Positions 29,930-37,965 of a stretch of DNA of 43,402 nucleotides are shown here, piece after piece. This DNA is from Deltaproteobacteria bacterium. GTDB taxonomy: Bacteria > Desulfobacterota > Binatia > UTPRO1. The stretch is taken from contig JAJCZP010000227.1 in assembly GCA_029262315.1 (NCBI GenBank), positions 1-43,402 of the forward strand, read 5' to 3'. Numbering within the stretch: position 1 is the first letter of the stretch; each line of letters opens with the position of its first letter. The notes beneath the pieces are model-generated. The model was not told the DNA's origin and ran no database searches. It worked only from the letters and a program-made list of their open reading frames with translations. The translations under genes and the position numbers were made by a program.

Positions 29930-30949
29930 TTAGTCGCTCGGGAACGAGAAGGCGTACTGCAGGCCGGCCGTCACCAGATAGTCGGTCTCGAGCTGGGGCC
30001 CGTCGAGCGATTGATAGACCGGAAGACCGCCCTCGACCGCGATCCGGAGCCCCTTGAACATTCCGCTCGGGACCGAGCCGTTCAGGCCGAAGAGGAGATC
30101 GAGCCGGCGCCCGCCGCGGCGGTCGGGATCGGCGGTCGGGACCATCGCGGGGTTGAGCTCGGGATCTTTGCCGTGGAGGTTGAACCAGATCTGGCTGTTC
30201 AGCCGTATCGACGCGCTCAGCCAGTCGAGAAAGCGGTAGGCACCCCAGAGGCTCATGTCGATACGACGACCGAGCCGGTAGTCCTCGCTGTTGGTTGCGA
30301 GGCGAAGCGTGCCGAGGGGCTGGAAGCCCCACGAATAGCGGTCGAGTTGCCCGAGGTAGGTCACGCCGGGGAGCAGGTCCCAGGTGCCGGAGCCGAGCTG
30401 CATGGGGTAGGGGAGCTTGGCATCGTCGGCGGCGGGCGTGTCGTCGCGCTCGTTCACGGACCCGGTGGGCATACTCAGGCCGGCGTTGAGATGGAGCGAA
30501 TGGATCTCGTCGCTCCAGATTCGGTACAGTCCGGTCAAGCGGAAGTCGCCCGGGCCCGTCGAGCGCGTCGTGAACTTCGCGCCCATGCGTGTGCGGTGAT
30601 CCATGGAGAGATGGATCACAGGAAGCATCGCCATCAGCGTCAGGCGATCGGTCGGCGCGTACATCGCGCTCAGCATGTGCATCTCCATGTTCATGTTGAT
30701 CGGTGCGACCGGGAAGTCCGCCAGGACGTCCGACGTCGAGAGCCGATCGGTGCCGTCGCGGTTGTCCGCCATGCGCATGAACATGAACCGATACGACAGC
30801 ATCCATTCCCCGGCATGGTGCACGTGATCGCCCATGACGCCGATGGGCGCGTGTCCGTCGGGGCGGTCCGTCGTGTAGCCGGCGCACCACGAGGGCAGGC
30901 CGAGTGTCAGGACCAACACGATGACCGCGAGCGTTGAACGATGCGACAT
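29930..30949 (-). CDS. Outer-membrane beta-barrel (phenol-MetA/transporter type)
   Basis: From ATG 30949 (site GGGGAGAAATC before it) this is 339 residues. A signal peptide (STLAVIVLVLTLGLPSWCAG) is followed by alternating amphipathic strands such as WMLSYRFMFMRMADN, LTLMAMLPVIHLSMDH, HSLHLNAGLSMPTGS and LVTAGLQYAFSFPSD. Ending in Phe-x-Phe plus short polar residues and the YRFM/LPVIHL pattern match the 'MetA-pathway of phenol degradation' outer-membrane family. The N-terminus is rich in Met and His (GVMGDHVHHAGEWML, MNMEMHMLSAMY), which could bind copper or another metal. RegA-like sites lie 62-97 bp upstream. Confidence 0.8.
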   Translation of the reverse strand: MSHRSTLAVIVLVLTLGLPSWCAGYTTDRPDGHAPIGVMGDHVHHAGEWMLSYRFMFMRMADNRDGTDRLSTSDVLADFPVAPINMNMEMHMLSAMYAPTDRLTLMAMLPVIHLSMDHRTRMGAKFTTRSTGPGDFRLTGLYRIWSDEIHSLHLNAGLSMPTGSVNERDDTPAADDAKLPYPMQLGSGTWDLLPGVTYLGQLDRYSWGFQPLGTLRLATNSEDYRLGRRIDMSLWGAYRFLDWLSASIRLNSQIWFNLHGKDPELNPAMVPTADPDRRGGRRLDLLFGLNGSVPSGMFKGLRIAVEGGLPVYQSLDGPQLETDYLVTAGLQYAFSFPSD

Positions 30950-31010
30950 GATTTCTCCCCCCAGAGCGAGTGTGGGCTCCTTGCTATCCTGAGGCGGCGC
31001 CGTGCGCACT

Positions 31011-31046
31011 GCGACAAACGGTCGCGCCCCTGCGACAATTCGCCGC
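31011..31046. promoter_or_regulatory. Two RegA/PrrA-like inverted repeats, 21 bp apart
   Basis: GCGAC-AAACG-GTCGC (31011-31025) and GCGAC-AATTC-GCCGC (31032-31046) both follow the GCGNC-N5-GNCGC half-site pattern known for RegA/PrrA regulators (from memory of published motifs). The 21-bp period is two helical turns. They lie between the end of regA and the outer-membrane barrel gene, 62-97 bp before its ATG, so the barrel gene is a likely RegA target. Confidence 0.5.
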
Positions 31047-31051
31047 AGGGG
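31027..31051 (-). terminator. Hairpin after regA
   Basis: CCCCTGCG and CGCAGGGG (8-bp perfect arms, 9-base loop) stand just downstream of the regA stop at 31058. There is no long U-run, so termination may be incomplete. It overlaps the second RegA-like site, so the same bases could serve both purposes. Confidence 0.45.
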
Positions 31052-31057
31052 CCGCGA

Positions 31058-31645
31058 TCAGGTCCGTGGCGGGTACTTCTGGAGCTTGCGTTGCAGGGAG
31101 CGGCGATGGAGACCGAGGCGCCGCGCTGCCGCGGAGACGTTGCCACCGCAGTCGCTGAGGACGCGGTTGATGTGTTCCCACTCGGTGCGGGCGAGGGACG
31201 GCGGATCGGCTGGGATCGCCATGCTCGACGGCCCGCCGAAGGCCGCCAGGATGTCGTCGGCGTCCGCCGGCTTGGGTAGATAGTTCGTGGCGCCCAGGCG
31301 CATGGCTTCGACCGCCGTCGCGATGCTGCCGTACCCGGTCAAGACCACGATTTTGGTGGCAGGATCGAGTGCGCGGAGATCGCGGACGACCTCGAGCCCC
31401 GTCCGCCCTGGCATCCTGAGATCGACCACGGCGAACTCTGGGGAGTCGCGACGCGCCTGCGCGAGGGCCTGTTCGTAGTCGGCCGCCGTCGCGACCTCGT
31501 AGCCCCGTGTCCGGAACGCACGGGCGAGGCGCTCACGGAGTACCTCGTCGTCGTCGACGATCAGCATGAGCGGCAGCGCCGCGGGCTGGCCGGATCCCGT
31601 GTTTGCCACGATGCGGTTATCGCGGTCCCTGGACGGTGGATGCAA
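31058..31645 (-). CDS. regA: RegA/PrrA/ActR-type response regulator
   Basis: A 195-residue regulator. A GTG at 31609 is an alternative start; the ATG at 31645 overlaps the kinase gene by 29 bp. The receiver domain has LMLIVDDDEV (acidic pocket), phosphoacceptor Asp 75 in FAVVDLRMPG, and KPADADD with the conserved Lys. The C-terminus is a single Fis-like HTH, GGNVSAAARRLGLHRRSLQR followed by KLQK, the mark of the ActR/RegA/PrrA family; there is no AAA domain. It overlaps the regB gene, as expected of a global redox two-component pair. Expected targets include respiratory genes, and sites of its type lie directly downstream. Confidence 0.9.
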   Translation of the reverse strand: MHPPSRDRDNRIVANTGSGQPAALPLMLIVDDDEVLRERLARAFRTRGYEVATAADYEQALAQARRDSPEFAVVDLRMPGRTGLEVVRDLRALDPATKIVVLTGYGSIATAVEAMRLGATNYLPKPADADDILAAFGGPSSMAIPADPPSLARTEWEHINRVLSDCGGNVSAAARRLGLHRRSLQRKLQKYPPRT

Positions 31646-32936
31646 CCGCGCGCGGGTGGTCGGGGGTGACCGCCGACGGGAGGACGAGGGTCACGGTCGT
31701 GCCGGTGCCCGGCGCGGAGACGAGCTGGAGTCGCCCCCCGAGTTGTTCGAGGATCGCGCGGGTCAGGAACAAGCCAAGGCCCATGCCGCTGGCCGACTCG
31801 CGGTCGGCCTTGGTCGTGAAGAAGGGCTCGTCGGCGCGGGCGAGGACCTCCGGCGTCATGCCCCGTCCCTGATCCCGAATGTCGATCCGGATGCTCGCGT
31901 CGTCGCTCGCGATGGCAACCGTCACCGGGGCGTCGGGCGGTGAGGCTTCGCAGGCGTTCTTGACGACGCTCCGGATCGCACGCGTGAGCGCGCGGACGGG
32001 TACGCGGACGATGTGATCCTTCGCGTTCTCCGGGACCTCGATCTTGATGCGGTCGTTCGTGCTGGCGCCGCGCACGGCATCCTCGATGAGCGATGCCAGG
32101 CTGACGGCGGCCGCGGCTTCTCCCGTGCTGCCGCCGGCGTCGGCCGACATTTGGTCGAGGATGTCCCGACAGCGCGTGACCTGGCTCCGGATCAGGCGCG
32201 CGTCCTCCACGGTGTCGGGTGTGCCGCTGACGGCGAGCTGTCGCTCGAGCTCACGGGCGACGACGGCGATCGTCGAGAGCGGCGTGGCCAGCTCGTGCGC
32301 CGCGCCGGCCGCCAACGTGGCGAGCGACGCCAAGCGATCCTCCCGCGCGCGCCGTGCCCGTGCCGCGGTGAGTTCGGCATCGCGCGCGGCGAGCGCACGC
32401 GTCACCCGTTGGATGAAGTACACGATGAAGCCGGCGGTGACGCCGAACGCGACCCACATGCCCCGCAGATGGACGAGCATGGAGTCCTCGCCGTGGTGGG
32501 CATGTTCGGCGCTCCCGAGCGCGAGTGGATGGTGATCGAAGAAGAGCACCGCGAAGCAGGAAAGTGAGAACGCGGCCAGCGTCCACGCGCGCGCCGGGCG
32601 GAGCACGACCGCGCCGAGCGCCGCGTTCACGAGATAGAGGAAGCTGAACGGATTGAAAGGACCGCCCGTCAGGTAGAGGAGCGCGGTCAACAGCAGCACG
32701 TCGAGCAGCATGACGCCGTCGATCGTCGCCTCGCTGATCGGGGTGCGGCGGCGGAGCCTCCCCTGGCAGGCGACGTTGCTGACGAGGGCCAGCGCGAGAA
32801 TCGCGAAGATCGGGCCGAGTGGCAGCGCGATGCCGCCAGCGTAGTGCACCAGCAGGATGATCACCGCCTGGCCGAGCACGGCTCCCCACCGGAGTGTTAC
32901 GATCCAGGAGAAGTTGATGTTTTCGCGCGACTGCAT
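31617..32936 (-). CDS. regB: RegB/PrrB-type redox sensor histidine kinase
   Basis: A 439-residue kinase with about six membrane spans (residues 12-178). The quinone-binding heptapeptide of RegB, GGxxNPF, is present as GGPFNPF at 91-97. The dimerisation domain has LAAGAAHELATPLSTIAVV with His 214. The redox-active Cys of RegB is matched by Cys 256 in RSQVTRCRDIL. ATPase motifs are NACEAS, DQGRGM and GMGLGLFLTRAI. All three RegB hallmarks are thus conserved, so sensing of quinone state and oxygen is well supported. A His-rich loop (EHAHHGEDSM, about 144-153) between spans is extra. It starts 21 bp after the peptidase gene and overlaps regA. Confidence 0.93.
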   Translation of the reverse strand: MQSRENINFSWIVTLRWGAVLGQAVIILLVHYAGGIALPLGPIFAILALALVSNVACQGRLRRRTPISEATIDGVMLLDVLLLTALLYLTGGPFNPFSFLYLVNAALGAVVLRPARAWTLAAFSLSCFAVLFFDHHPLALGSAEHAHHGEDSMLVHLRGMWVAFGVTAGFIVYFIQRVTRALAARDAELTAARARRAREDRLASLATLAAGAAHELATPLSTIAVVARELERQLAVSGTPDTVEDARLIRSQVTRCRDILDQMSADAGGSTGEAAAAVSLASLIEDAVRGASTNDRIKIEVPENAKDHIVRVPVRALTRAIRSVVKNACEASPPDAPVTVAIASDDASIRIDIRDQGRGMTPEVLARADEPFFTTKADRESASGMGLGLFLTRAILEQLGGRLQLVSAPGTGTTVTLVLPSAVTPDHPRAVASTVQGPR

Positions 32937-32957
32937 GCGGTGATGCCCAGTGCGCCC

Positions 32958-34256
32958 TTACGCGTCCGGGGCGGCCTCGACCGCGCCCACGTGGGTCGCG
33001 AAGAAGGTCGCGAGATCGCGTCCCGCGACTTCTTCCGCTACGGCACGGAGACGCGCGTTCGTGATCGGTTGTGGGTCGTGCGCCAAGGTGACGAGGACGC
33101 TGTCGAGCGATCGGCGCTCCCGGGTGGCCGTGCGAATCTCGGCGTCGAGTGCCCGCAGCACCGTGACGGCGCGGGCGGTCACGGCGCCGTGTGCGTCGCC
33201 GGTGGTCAGGCGATCGGCGGCGCGCCCGCGTATCGCGATCTTCTCCAGCGCGCGCCGATGGCGGCGGCGGCTCACGGCTTTGGAGCGCACCAGCAACTCG
33301 AGGCCGTAGTACTCGGCGAGTCCCTCGACGATCCAATCGCTGCGGGCATCGCGCGCCGTGCCAACGACGGCGTGCATGACCTCATGGAGCAGCGGCGAGG
33401 TGAGGTCGTTGGTGATCAGGGGGCGATCGGCGTGGACGTAGAGCGACTGCGGGGCCGACAGGCCGCCGCGCCACATGGGATCGTTGGCGGCGACGACCGT
33501 CAGACGTTCCGGGAGCTCGGTGAGAATCAGGCGCAGCTTTGGGAGGGTGAGCCGCAGGAGCGCGAGCAGGTCGTTGCGACGGACGTTTTCGCCGATCGGG
33601 GCGGCGATGGTGACACGCATGCCCGCGATGGTTTCGCGGAGAATGCCGAGGTGACCGGCGATGATCCACGAGGTCGGGCGATCGAAATTCCTGGACGGGT
33701 CGGCAAGGTCGAACGTATCCGTCTCGAGGGGCGCGTGGCCGGTGACGATCTTCCAGCGCGTGGGGGCGTGGATCGTGAGCGTCGAGCGCGAGTGCGCGTC
33801 GTTGTCCCAGCGGACGCGCACCGTGGGCACGATATCGTGACCACGGAAAAGGGCCCACGTGTCGGTGCAGCGCGCATCGTAGCCGCCGCTTTTTCGCTGG
33901 TGATCGAGTGCCACGGTGTAGCGTACCGAACCGCCCCTGCCGGGCGGGATCCACTCGACCTGCTGCGCGTTGATCGCGAGGGCGCCGTCCGCCTCCCACT
34001 CGCGATAGCGGCTCGGGTCGTTGCGGAAGCGCAGCCACTTGAGGTCGCCGTGATGGTTGCCGATGGCGATCGTGACGCGGGCATCGTGGGTCGCGGGCCG
34101 TAGCTGCACGTCGTACGAGACCTCGTAGATCGTCGGTGCGTCGGTGGCGCGCAGGGGCGACGTGAGGAGGAGCAGCGCCGCGAGCGCAGCGGCCAGCACC
34201 ATCAGGGGTCGGCGGCGCCAACGTATTTCAGCGCCTGCGGGTGAGCCTGCCTCCAT
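32958..34256 (-). CDS. Membrane-anchored or exported MA-clan metallopeptidase
   Basis: From ATG 34256 this gives 432 residues; the longer frame upstream is unlikely. A hydrophobic signal or anchor lies at 17-34 (PLMVLAAALAALLLLTS). Residues 40-280 form a beta-rich part. The zinc site is HEVMH (291-295) with the third ligand probably Glu 311 in DWIVEGLAEYYGLELL, the layout of 'peptidase MA-like' gluzincins. A helical tail with acidic and basic patches completes it. It lies 21 bp upstream of regB on the same strand and may be transcribed with it, which makes regulated proteolysis in the envelope a possible link to redox sensing. Substrate unknown. Confidence 0.78.
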   Translation of the reverse strand: MEAGSPAGAEIRWRRRPLMVLAAALAALLLLTSPLRATDAPTIYEVSYDVQLRPATHDARVTIAIGNHHGDLKWLRFRNDPSRYREWEADGALAINAQQVEWIPPGRGGSVRYTVALDHQRKSGGYDARCTDTWALFRGHDIVPTVRVRWDNDAHSRSTLTIHAPTRWKIVTGHAPLETDTFDLADPSRNFDRPTSWIIAGHLGILRETIAGMRVTIAAPIGENVRRNDLLALLRLTLPKLRLILTELPERLTVVAANDPMWRGGLSAPQSLYVHADRPLITNDLTSPLLHEVMHAVVGTARDARSDWIVEGLAEYYGLELLVRSKAVSRRRHRRALEKIAIRGRAADRLTTGDAHGAVTARAVTVLRALDAEIRTATRERRSLDSVLVTLAHDPQPITNARLRAVAEEVAGRDLATFFATHVGAVEAAPDA

Positions 34257-34389
34257 GGGAGAGATCGGTTCCCATACGACTGTCGGGTCGTCAAGTCGGC
34301 TGCGAGCACGGGTTCGACGATTGCGCACTCGCCGACCGGTCGTCAGAATCATGCCCGTACCGGAAGCGTAGTTCGGGAGGGAGAAACTC

Positions 34390-35670
34390 ATGGTGGATCG
34401 CTCGGCAGAGCCTGCGACGGGATCGACAGCGTCACGCGCCGGGCACGCACCGAAGGTGTGGCGCTTTGGTGTGGCGGTGCTGCACGGCATTGAGCGTCAC
34501 GAGCTTTCCACGCGCGCGGCCGCGCTGACCTACGGGACCTTGTTCAGCCTCGTCCCGATGCTGGCCGTCGCCTTTGCGATGTTCAAAGCGTTCGGCGGTC
34601 TCGAGCAGGCCAAGGACGTCCTGCTTCCCCGTCTGCTCAGCTACATCGCGGTCGGCTCGCACGGAGTGGTCGAACAGCAGATCGATGGCTTCATCCAGAA
34701 CATCCATGGGGGAGCGATCGGCAGTGTGGGCACCGTGATGCTGTTGCTCGGTGTCGTCTCGCTCATGAGTCAAATGGAGCACAGCATCGATCGGGTGTGG
34801 GAGGTGCCGGTGGGGCGGTCGTTTCTGCAGCGGGCCGCCATGTACTGGACGACGGTGACGGTGGCGCCCACCCTGGTGCTGGCCGGAGTGAGCCTGCCGA
34901 CGACCCTGGCACGGTTCGAGCCCCTTGCCTGGATTGTGCAGGGGCAGGTCGGGCAGGCGATCTTTTCCGTCCTCGTGCCGTTGGCGCTGGTCTATCTCGG
35001 CTTCACGACGCTCTATCTGCTCGTGCCCAATACGCATGTCCCGATCCGTGCCGGCGTGATCGGGGGCGTCGTTGGGGGGAGCTTGTGGCTGACGGCCGTG
35101 TACGGGTACGCGCTCTACGCCAGCGTGACGGTGACCTACTCCAAGATCTACGGATCGCTCGGCGCGCTCGCGATCTTTCTGCTCTGGATCTACGTCACCT
35201 GGATGATCGTGTTGCTCGGTGCCGAGGTCGCAGCGCTCGTGGATCGGCTGGCGACGCTCGATGACACCGACGATGTCCCCCAGCCGAGCCCAGCCGCGCG
35301 CGAGCTGGTCGCGCTGCGGGTGATGTCGGCGATCGCACGGTCGTTCATCGCGGGCACGGGGGCGGTGACGCAGAACGAGATCGCGCTTCAGATCCCACTC
35401 CAGCGTGGATTGGTGGCTGGCGCCGTGGCCGAGCTTCGCGCCTCGGATTCACTGATCCTGGAGGACGCCACGGGGAGACTTGCCCCGGCACGGGATCCCC
35501 ACGGCCTCTCCGCGGCAGCCGTGATCGCCGCGCTCCGCGATCACGGCGATCCGGCGCGATGGCACGCCGATGATCAGGCCGGTCGAGAGATCGAGACCCT
35601 TGGGCGGCGTGCGGGGGAGGCCTCTGACCGAGTCTGGGGGGCCGTGACCTTGGAGCAGCTTGGGATCTGA
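34390..35670 (+). CDS. YihY/BrkB-family inner-membrane protein
   Basis: A 426-residue protein. It has the typical YihY start (RAAALTYGTLFSLVPMLAVA), about six membrane spans through residue 280, and the motifs YGSLGALAIFLLWIYVTWMI and VLLGAEVAALVDR. A cytoplasmic C-terminal extension of some 140 residues has a winged-helix-like segment (AVTQNEIALQIPLQRGLVAG). That extension occurs in part of the family. Function is not settled: proposals include lipid flipping and ribonuclease BN misannotation. A GGGAGGGAG site precedes the ATG. It diverges from the metallopeptidase gene. Confidence 0.88.
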   Translation: MVDRSAEPATGSTASRAGHAPKVWRFGVAVLHGIERHELSTRAAALTYGTLFSLVPMLAVAFAMFKAFGGLEQAKDVLLPRLLSYIAVGSHGVVEQQIDGFIQNIHGGAIGSVGTVMLLLGVVSLMSQMEHSIDRVWEVPVGRSFLQRAAMYWTTVTVAPTLVLAGVSLPTTLARFEPLAWIVQGQVGQAIFSVLVPLALVYLGFTTLYLLVPNTHVPIRAGVIGGVVGGSLWLTAVYGYALYASVTVTYSKIYGSLGALAIFLLWIYVTWMIVLLGAEVAALVDRLATLDDTDDVPQPSPAARELVALRVMSAIARSFIAGTGAVTQNEIALQIPLQRGLVAGAVAELRASDSLILEDATGRLAPARDPHGLSAAAVIAALRDHGDPARWHADDQAGREIETLGRRAGEASDRVWGAVTLEQLGI

Positions 35671-35893
35671 GGCGGAGGCGTGTGTGCGCACTTGCCGCAG
35701 CGTTGGCGCAGCCAGTGCGCTGGGCTCGCCGCGAGGTCCACACGCCGCACCGGGTCGAGGCCGCCGAGCCAGAAATCCGCGCGAGTTGGAGACTGGATGG
35801 TGTACAGCCTCCGGAGGCCGTGTCATCATCGATACCTATCGGACGGAAGCGTGGACGACGGAGGCGTGCAGAAGGTGGTCAAGGTGGAGAGTC

Positions 35894-36226
35894 ATGGCCG
35901 GTGAGTTGGAAGCGCAGATTCGTCAGATCGTCGCCGACCACCTCGGCGTCAACGCCGATGACTTGACGCCGGAGGTCTCGCTCACCGACGATCTCGCGGC
36001 CGATTCCCTCGATCTGTTCGAGCTTGCGGTTGCGCTCGAAGAGGAACTCGGCGTCGACGTGCCGGAGTCCGCACTCGAGCAGACCCGCACCTATGGCGAG
36101 GTGGTTGCCGTGACCATGGCTGCGCTCGGCCGCGCGCGGCGCGTGACCGAGCGAACGAGCAAGAGTCCCGCGCCTCCCAAATCCAAGACGACGGCTGCGG
36201 ATCGTCGTAGCCGTCGCGTCGCGTAA
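35894..36226 (+). CDS. Acyl carrier protein
   Basis: A 110-residue protein from ATG 35894. Residues 1-80 are a canonical carrier domain with the phosphopantetheine Ser in AADSLDLFEL (Ser at about residue 38) and acidic helix II (ELAVALEEELGVDVPESALE). The last 30 residues are a basic, Pro/Lys/Arg-rich tail (SKSPAPPKSKTTAADRRSRR) not seen in housekeeping AcpP. That tail may target the carrier to membrane or nucleic acid. No ketosynthase or acyltransferase genes adjoin, so it is probably a specialised carrier. A terminator hairpin follows. Confidence 0.9.
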   Translation: MAGELEAQIRQIVADHLGVNADDLTPEVSLTDDLAADSLDLFELAVALEEELGVDVPESALEQTRTYGEVVAVTMAALGRARRVTERTSKSPAPPKSKTTAADRRSRRVA

Positions 36227-36307
36227 GTCGTTCTGAAGAGACGATCCCCGGGCGAGGGCCGCGCTTCAGGTCGTCCACGTCGTAGCGACGCTCGGGATGG
36301 ATCGCAT

Positions 36308-36330
36308 CGCACTCCCGCGGGAGTGCGTTT
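36308..36330 (+). terminator. Rho-independent terminator after the carrier protein
   Basis: CGCACTCCCG and CGGGAGTGCG form a perfect 20-bp palindrome followed by TTT. It lies between convergent genes (carrier protein and sulfatase-like), so it can end transcription of the plus-strand unit and possibly both. Confidence 0.65.
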
Positions 36331-36344
36331 CCCGCCCGAGGTTG

Positions 36345-37796
36345 CTACCAGTTCCGACCGCTCATCCGGAGCTTGGTGCGGAATCCGCCGAGCGCGGTCT
36401 TGAGTTCCGCAACGCGTTCGGGGTGGCGATCGGCCAGATTGGTCGTCTCCCCAGGGTCAGCGATCGTGTCATACAGTTCGAATCGCTCCGGCGTGTCGAA
36501 GCCGTGCATCGGGTAGTTTTTGGTCGGGACCGCTGGGCGCCCGGCCGGGGTGTGGATCAACTTCCAGCGCCCAGCGCGCACGGCGAAGGGATGGTTCTCG
36601 CGCGGGCCGACGGCAAACGCCGTCCCCGACATCGGGGTGTCGGGGCGGAACAACGCGCGTGCGAAACTCTTTCCGTCGACGGGGGTCGCGTCCTCGGCCT
36701 CGGGCGCGACGCCGACGATTTCGTAGATCGTGGGTGCCACATCCACGGCGCTGACCTGCCGCTCCAGCACGGTATCGCTCGGCAGAACGCCGGGCCACGA
36801 CAGGAGCAGAGGCACCGTGAGCGTCGTGTCGTAGAGGAACCAGCCATGTTGGAAATACTCGTCGTGCTCGGTCAGGCTCTCGCCGTGGTCCGCCGTGAGC
36901 ACGACCATCGTGTCGGCCGGATCGATCGCCCCGAGCAACCGCTCGAGCTGCGCGTCCGCGAAGCGGATTTCCCCATCATAGCGGCGCACGAAGTCTGACG
37001 GGCGCGCCGGTTCCCCGAGAAACTGCTGGTACTTCGGAACGATGCCGAGGCCGAAGTTGCCCACACCTGGTGGAATCGGTGTGTCGGCGCCGAAGGCGTC
37101 GGCCGGATATGTGAATCCATCGCTCCAGGACGGCTTGGCCGAGATGTAGGGTCCGTGCGGGTCGATCAGATGAATCCACACGAACCAGGGCGTTGCCGGG
37201 GCCGCGGCAATCCAGGCGGCGGCGAGGGTGACCCCGCGATCGTCGGAAGGCGCCAGCGGGTTCTTGTGGCGAAACGCTTCGAAGTGTTCGAAGCCCTGAT
37301 CGAAGCCCCGATCGGCGCCGAGGAGCGTATTGCCGATGAAGCCAGCGGTCGTGTAGCCGCTCTCCTGTAGGCGTTCGGCGATCGTGCTCACGTACGCCTG
37401 GAGGGTGCCACGGTTGGCCACGACGCGCGTGCGGTACTGGTACATGCCTGTCAGGAGGGAGGCCATCGCGGGCGCCGTCTCAGGCGCGCTGGCCACGCAG
37501 GTTGCCACGCGTACACCGGAGGCGCTCAGCCGATCGATGATCGGGCTCGTCGGAGTGCCGTAGCCATACGCGCCGAGGTGATCGGGTCGCAGCGTGTCGA
37601 TGCTGATGAGGAGCACGTTCGGTTGCCGGCCTTGTGGTGTCCGGAGCGGAAAACGAACCTCGGACCGATCGCAACCGCTCGTGGCGATGGCGGCCGCGAG
37701 CAGCATCGGCAGGAGCAGCACGGCCGATCGCCATACCCGCCCGAGACAGTGCCTAGCCGGGTTCCGTCGTGGCGTGGTGCATGCTGCGCCTTCCAT
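36345..37796 (-). CDS. Sulfatase-like hydrolase, probable lipoprotein
   Basis: From ATG 37796 this is 483 residues. The N-terminus has a basic region and a hydrophobic run ending at a lipobox (LLLPMLLAAAIATSGC). Alkaline-phosphatase-superfamily metal motifs are NVLLISIDTLRPDHLGAYGY and VVLTADHGESLTEHDEYFQH. The usual sulfatase nucleophile motif C/S-x-P-x-R reads S-A-P-E-T here (103-107, before APAMASLLTGMY), so the Arg is missing and no Cys is available for formylglycine. It may be a Ser/Thr-nucleophile phosphoesterase or phosphotransferase rather than a sulfatase. The start codon shares a CCATGG with the opposite-strand stub at 37795. Confidence 0.85.
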   Translation of the reverse strand: MEGAACTTPRRNPARHCLGRVWRSAVLLLPMLLAAAIATSGCDRSEVRFPLRTPQGRQPNVLLISIDTLRPDHLGAYGYGTPTSPIIDRLSASGVRVATCVASAPETAPAMASLLTGMYQYRTRVVANRGTLQAYVSTIAERLQESGYTTAGFIGNTLLGADRGFDQGFEHFEAFRHKNPLAPSDDRGVTLAAAWIAAAPATPWFVWIHLIDPHGPYISAKPSWSDGFTYPADAFGADTPIPPGVGNFGLGIVPKYQQFLGEPARPSDFVRRYDGEIRFADAQLERLLGAIDPADTMVVLTADHGESLTEHDEYFQHGWFLYDTTLTVPLLLSWPGVLPSDTVLERQVSAVDVAPTIYEIVGVAPEAEDATPVDGKSFARALFRPDTPMSGTAFAVGPRENHPFAVRAGRWKLIHTPAGRPAVPTKNYPMHGFDTPERFELYDTIADPGETTNLADRHPERVAELKTALGGFRTKLRMSGRNW

Positions 37797-37959
37797 GGGC
37801 ACGGGTACGCGGACTGGATCTGAATCGGTGGGAGACGCCACGAGTCCGCCGCTTGGCCGGGACGCGACGGTGGTCTTTCTGCTGTCGCTCGGCGTCCTGA
37901 TGGTCGAGGTCTCGCTCACGCGCCGCTTGTCTTATTCGATTTCGTATCATTTTGCCTAG
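37795..37959 (+). pseudogene. N-terminal stub of a spermidine-synthase-like membrane protein
   Basis: The frame from ATG 37795 has 54 codons and ends DATVVFLLSLGVLMVEVSLT followed by RRLSYSISYHFA and a stop. That ending is the first membrane helix of large membrane proteins related to spermidine synthases (pattern 'FLLS-x-L-M-x-E-x-x-L-T-R-x-x-S-x-x-x-x-YHFA'), which normally run on for 600 or more residues. The similarity stops abruptly, 6 bp before the end of the Ig-repeat gene on the other strand. Most of the gene was deleted or replaced. The family assignment rests on one helix and is from memory. Confidence 0.5.
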
Positions 37960-37965
37960 GCGCTG

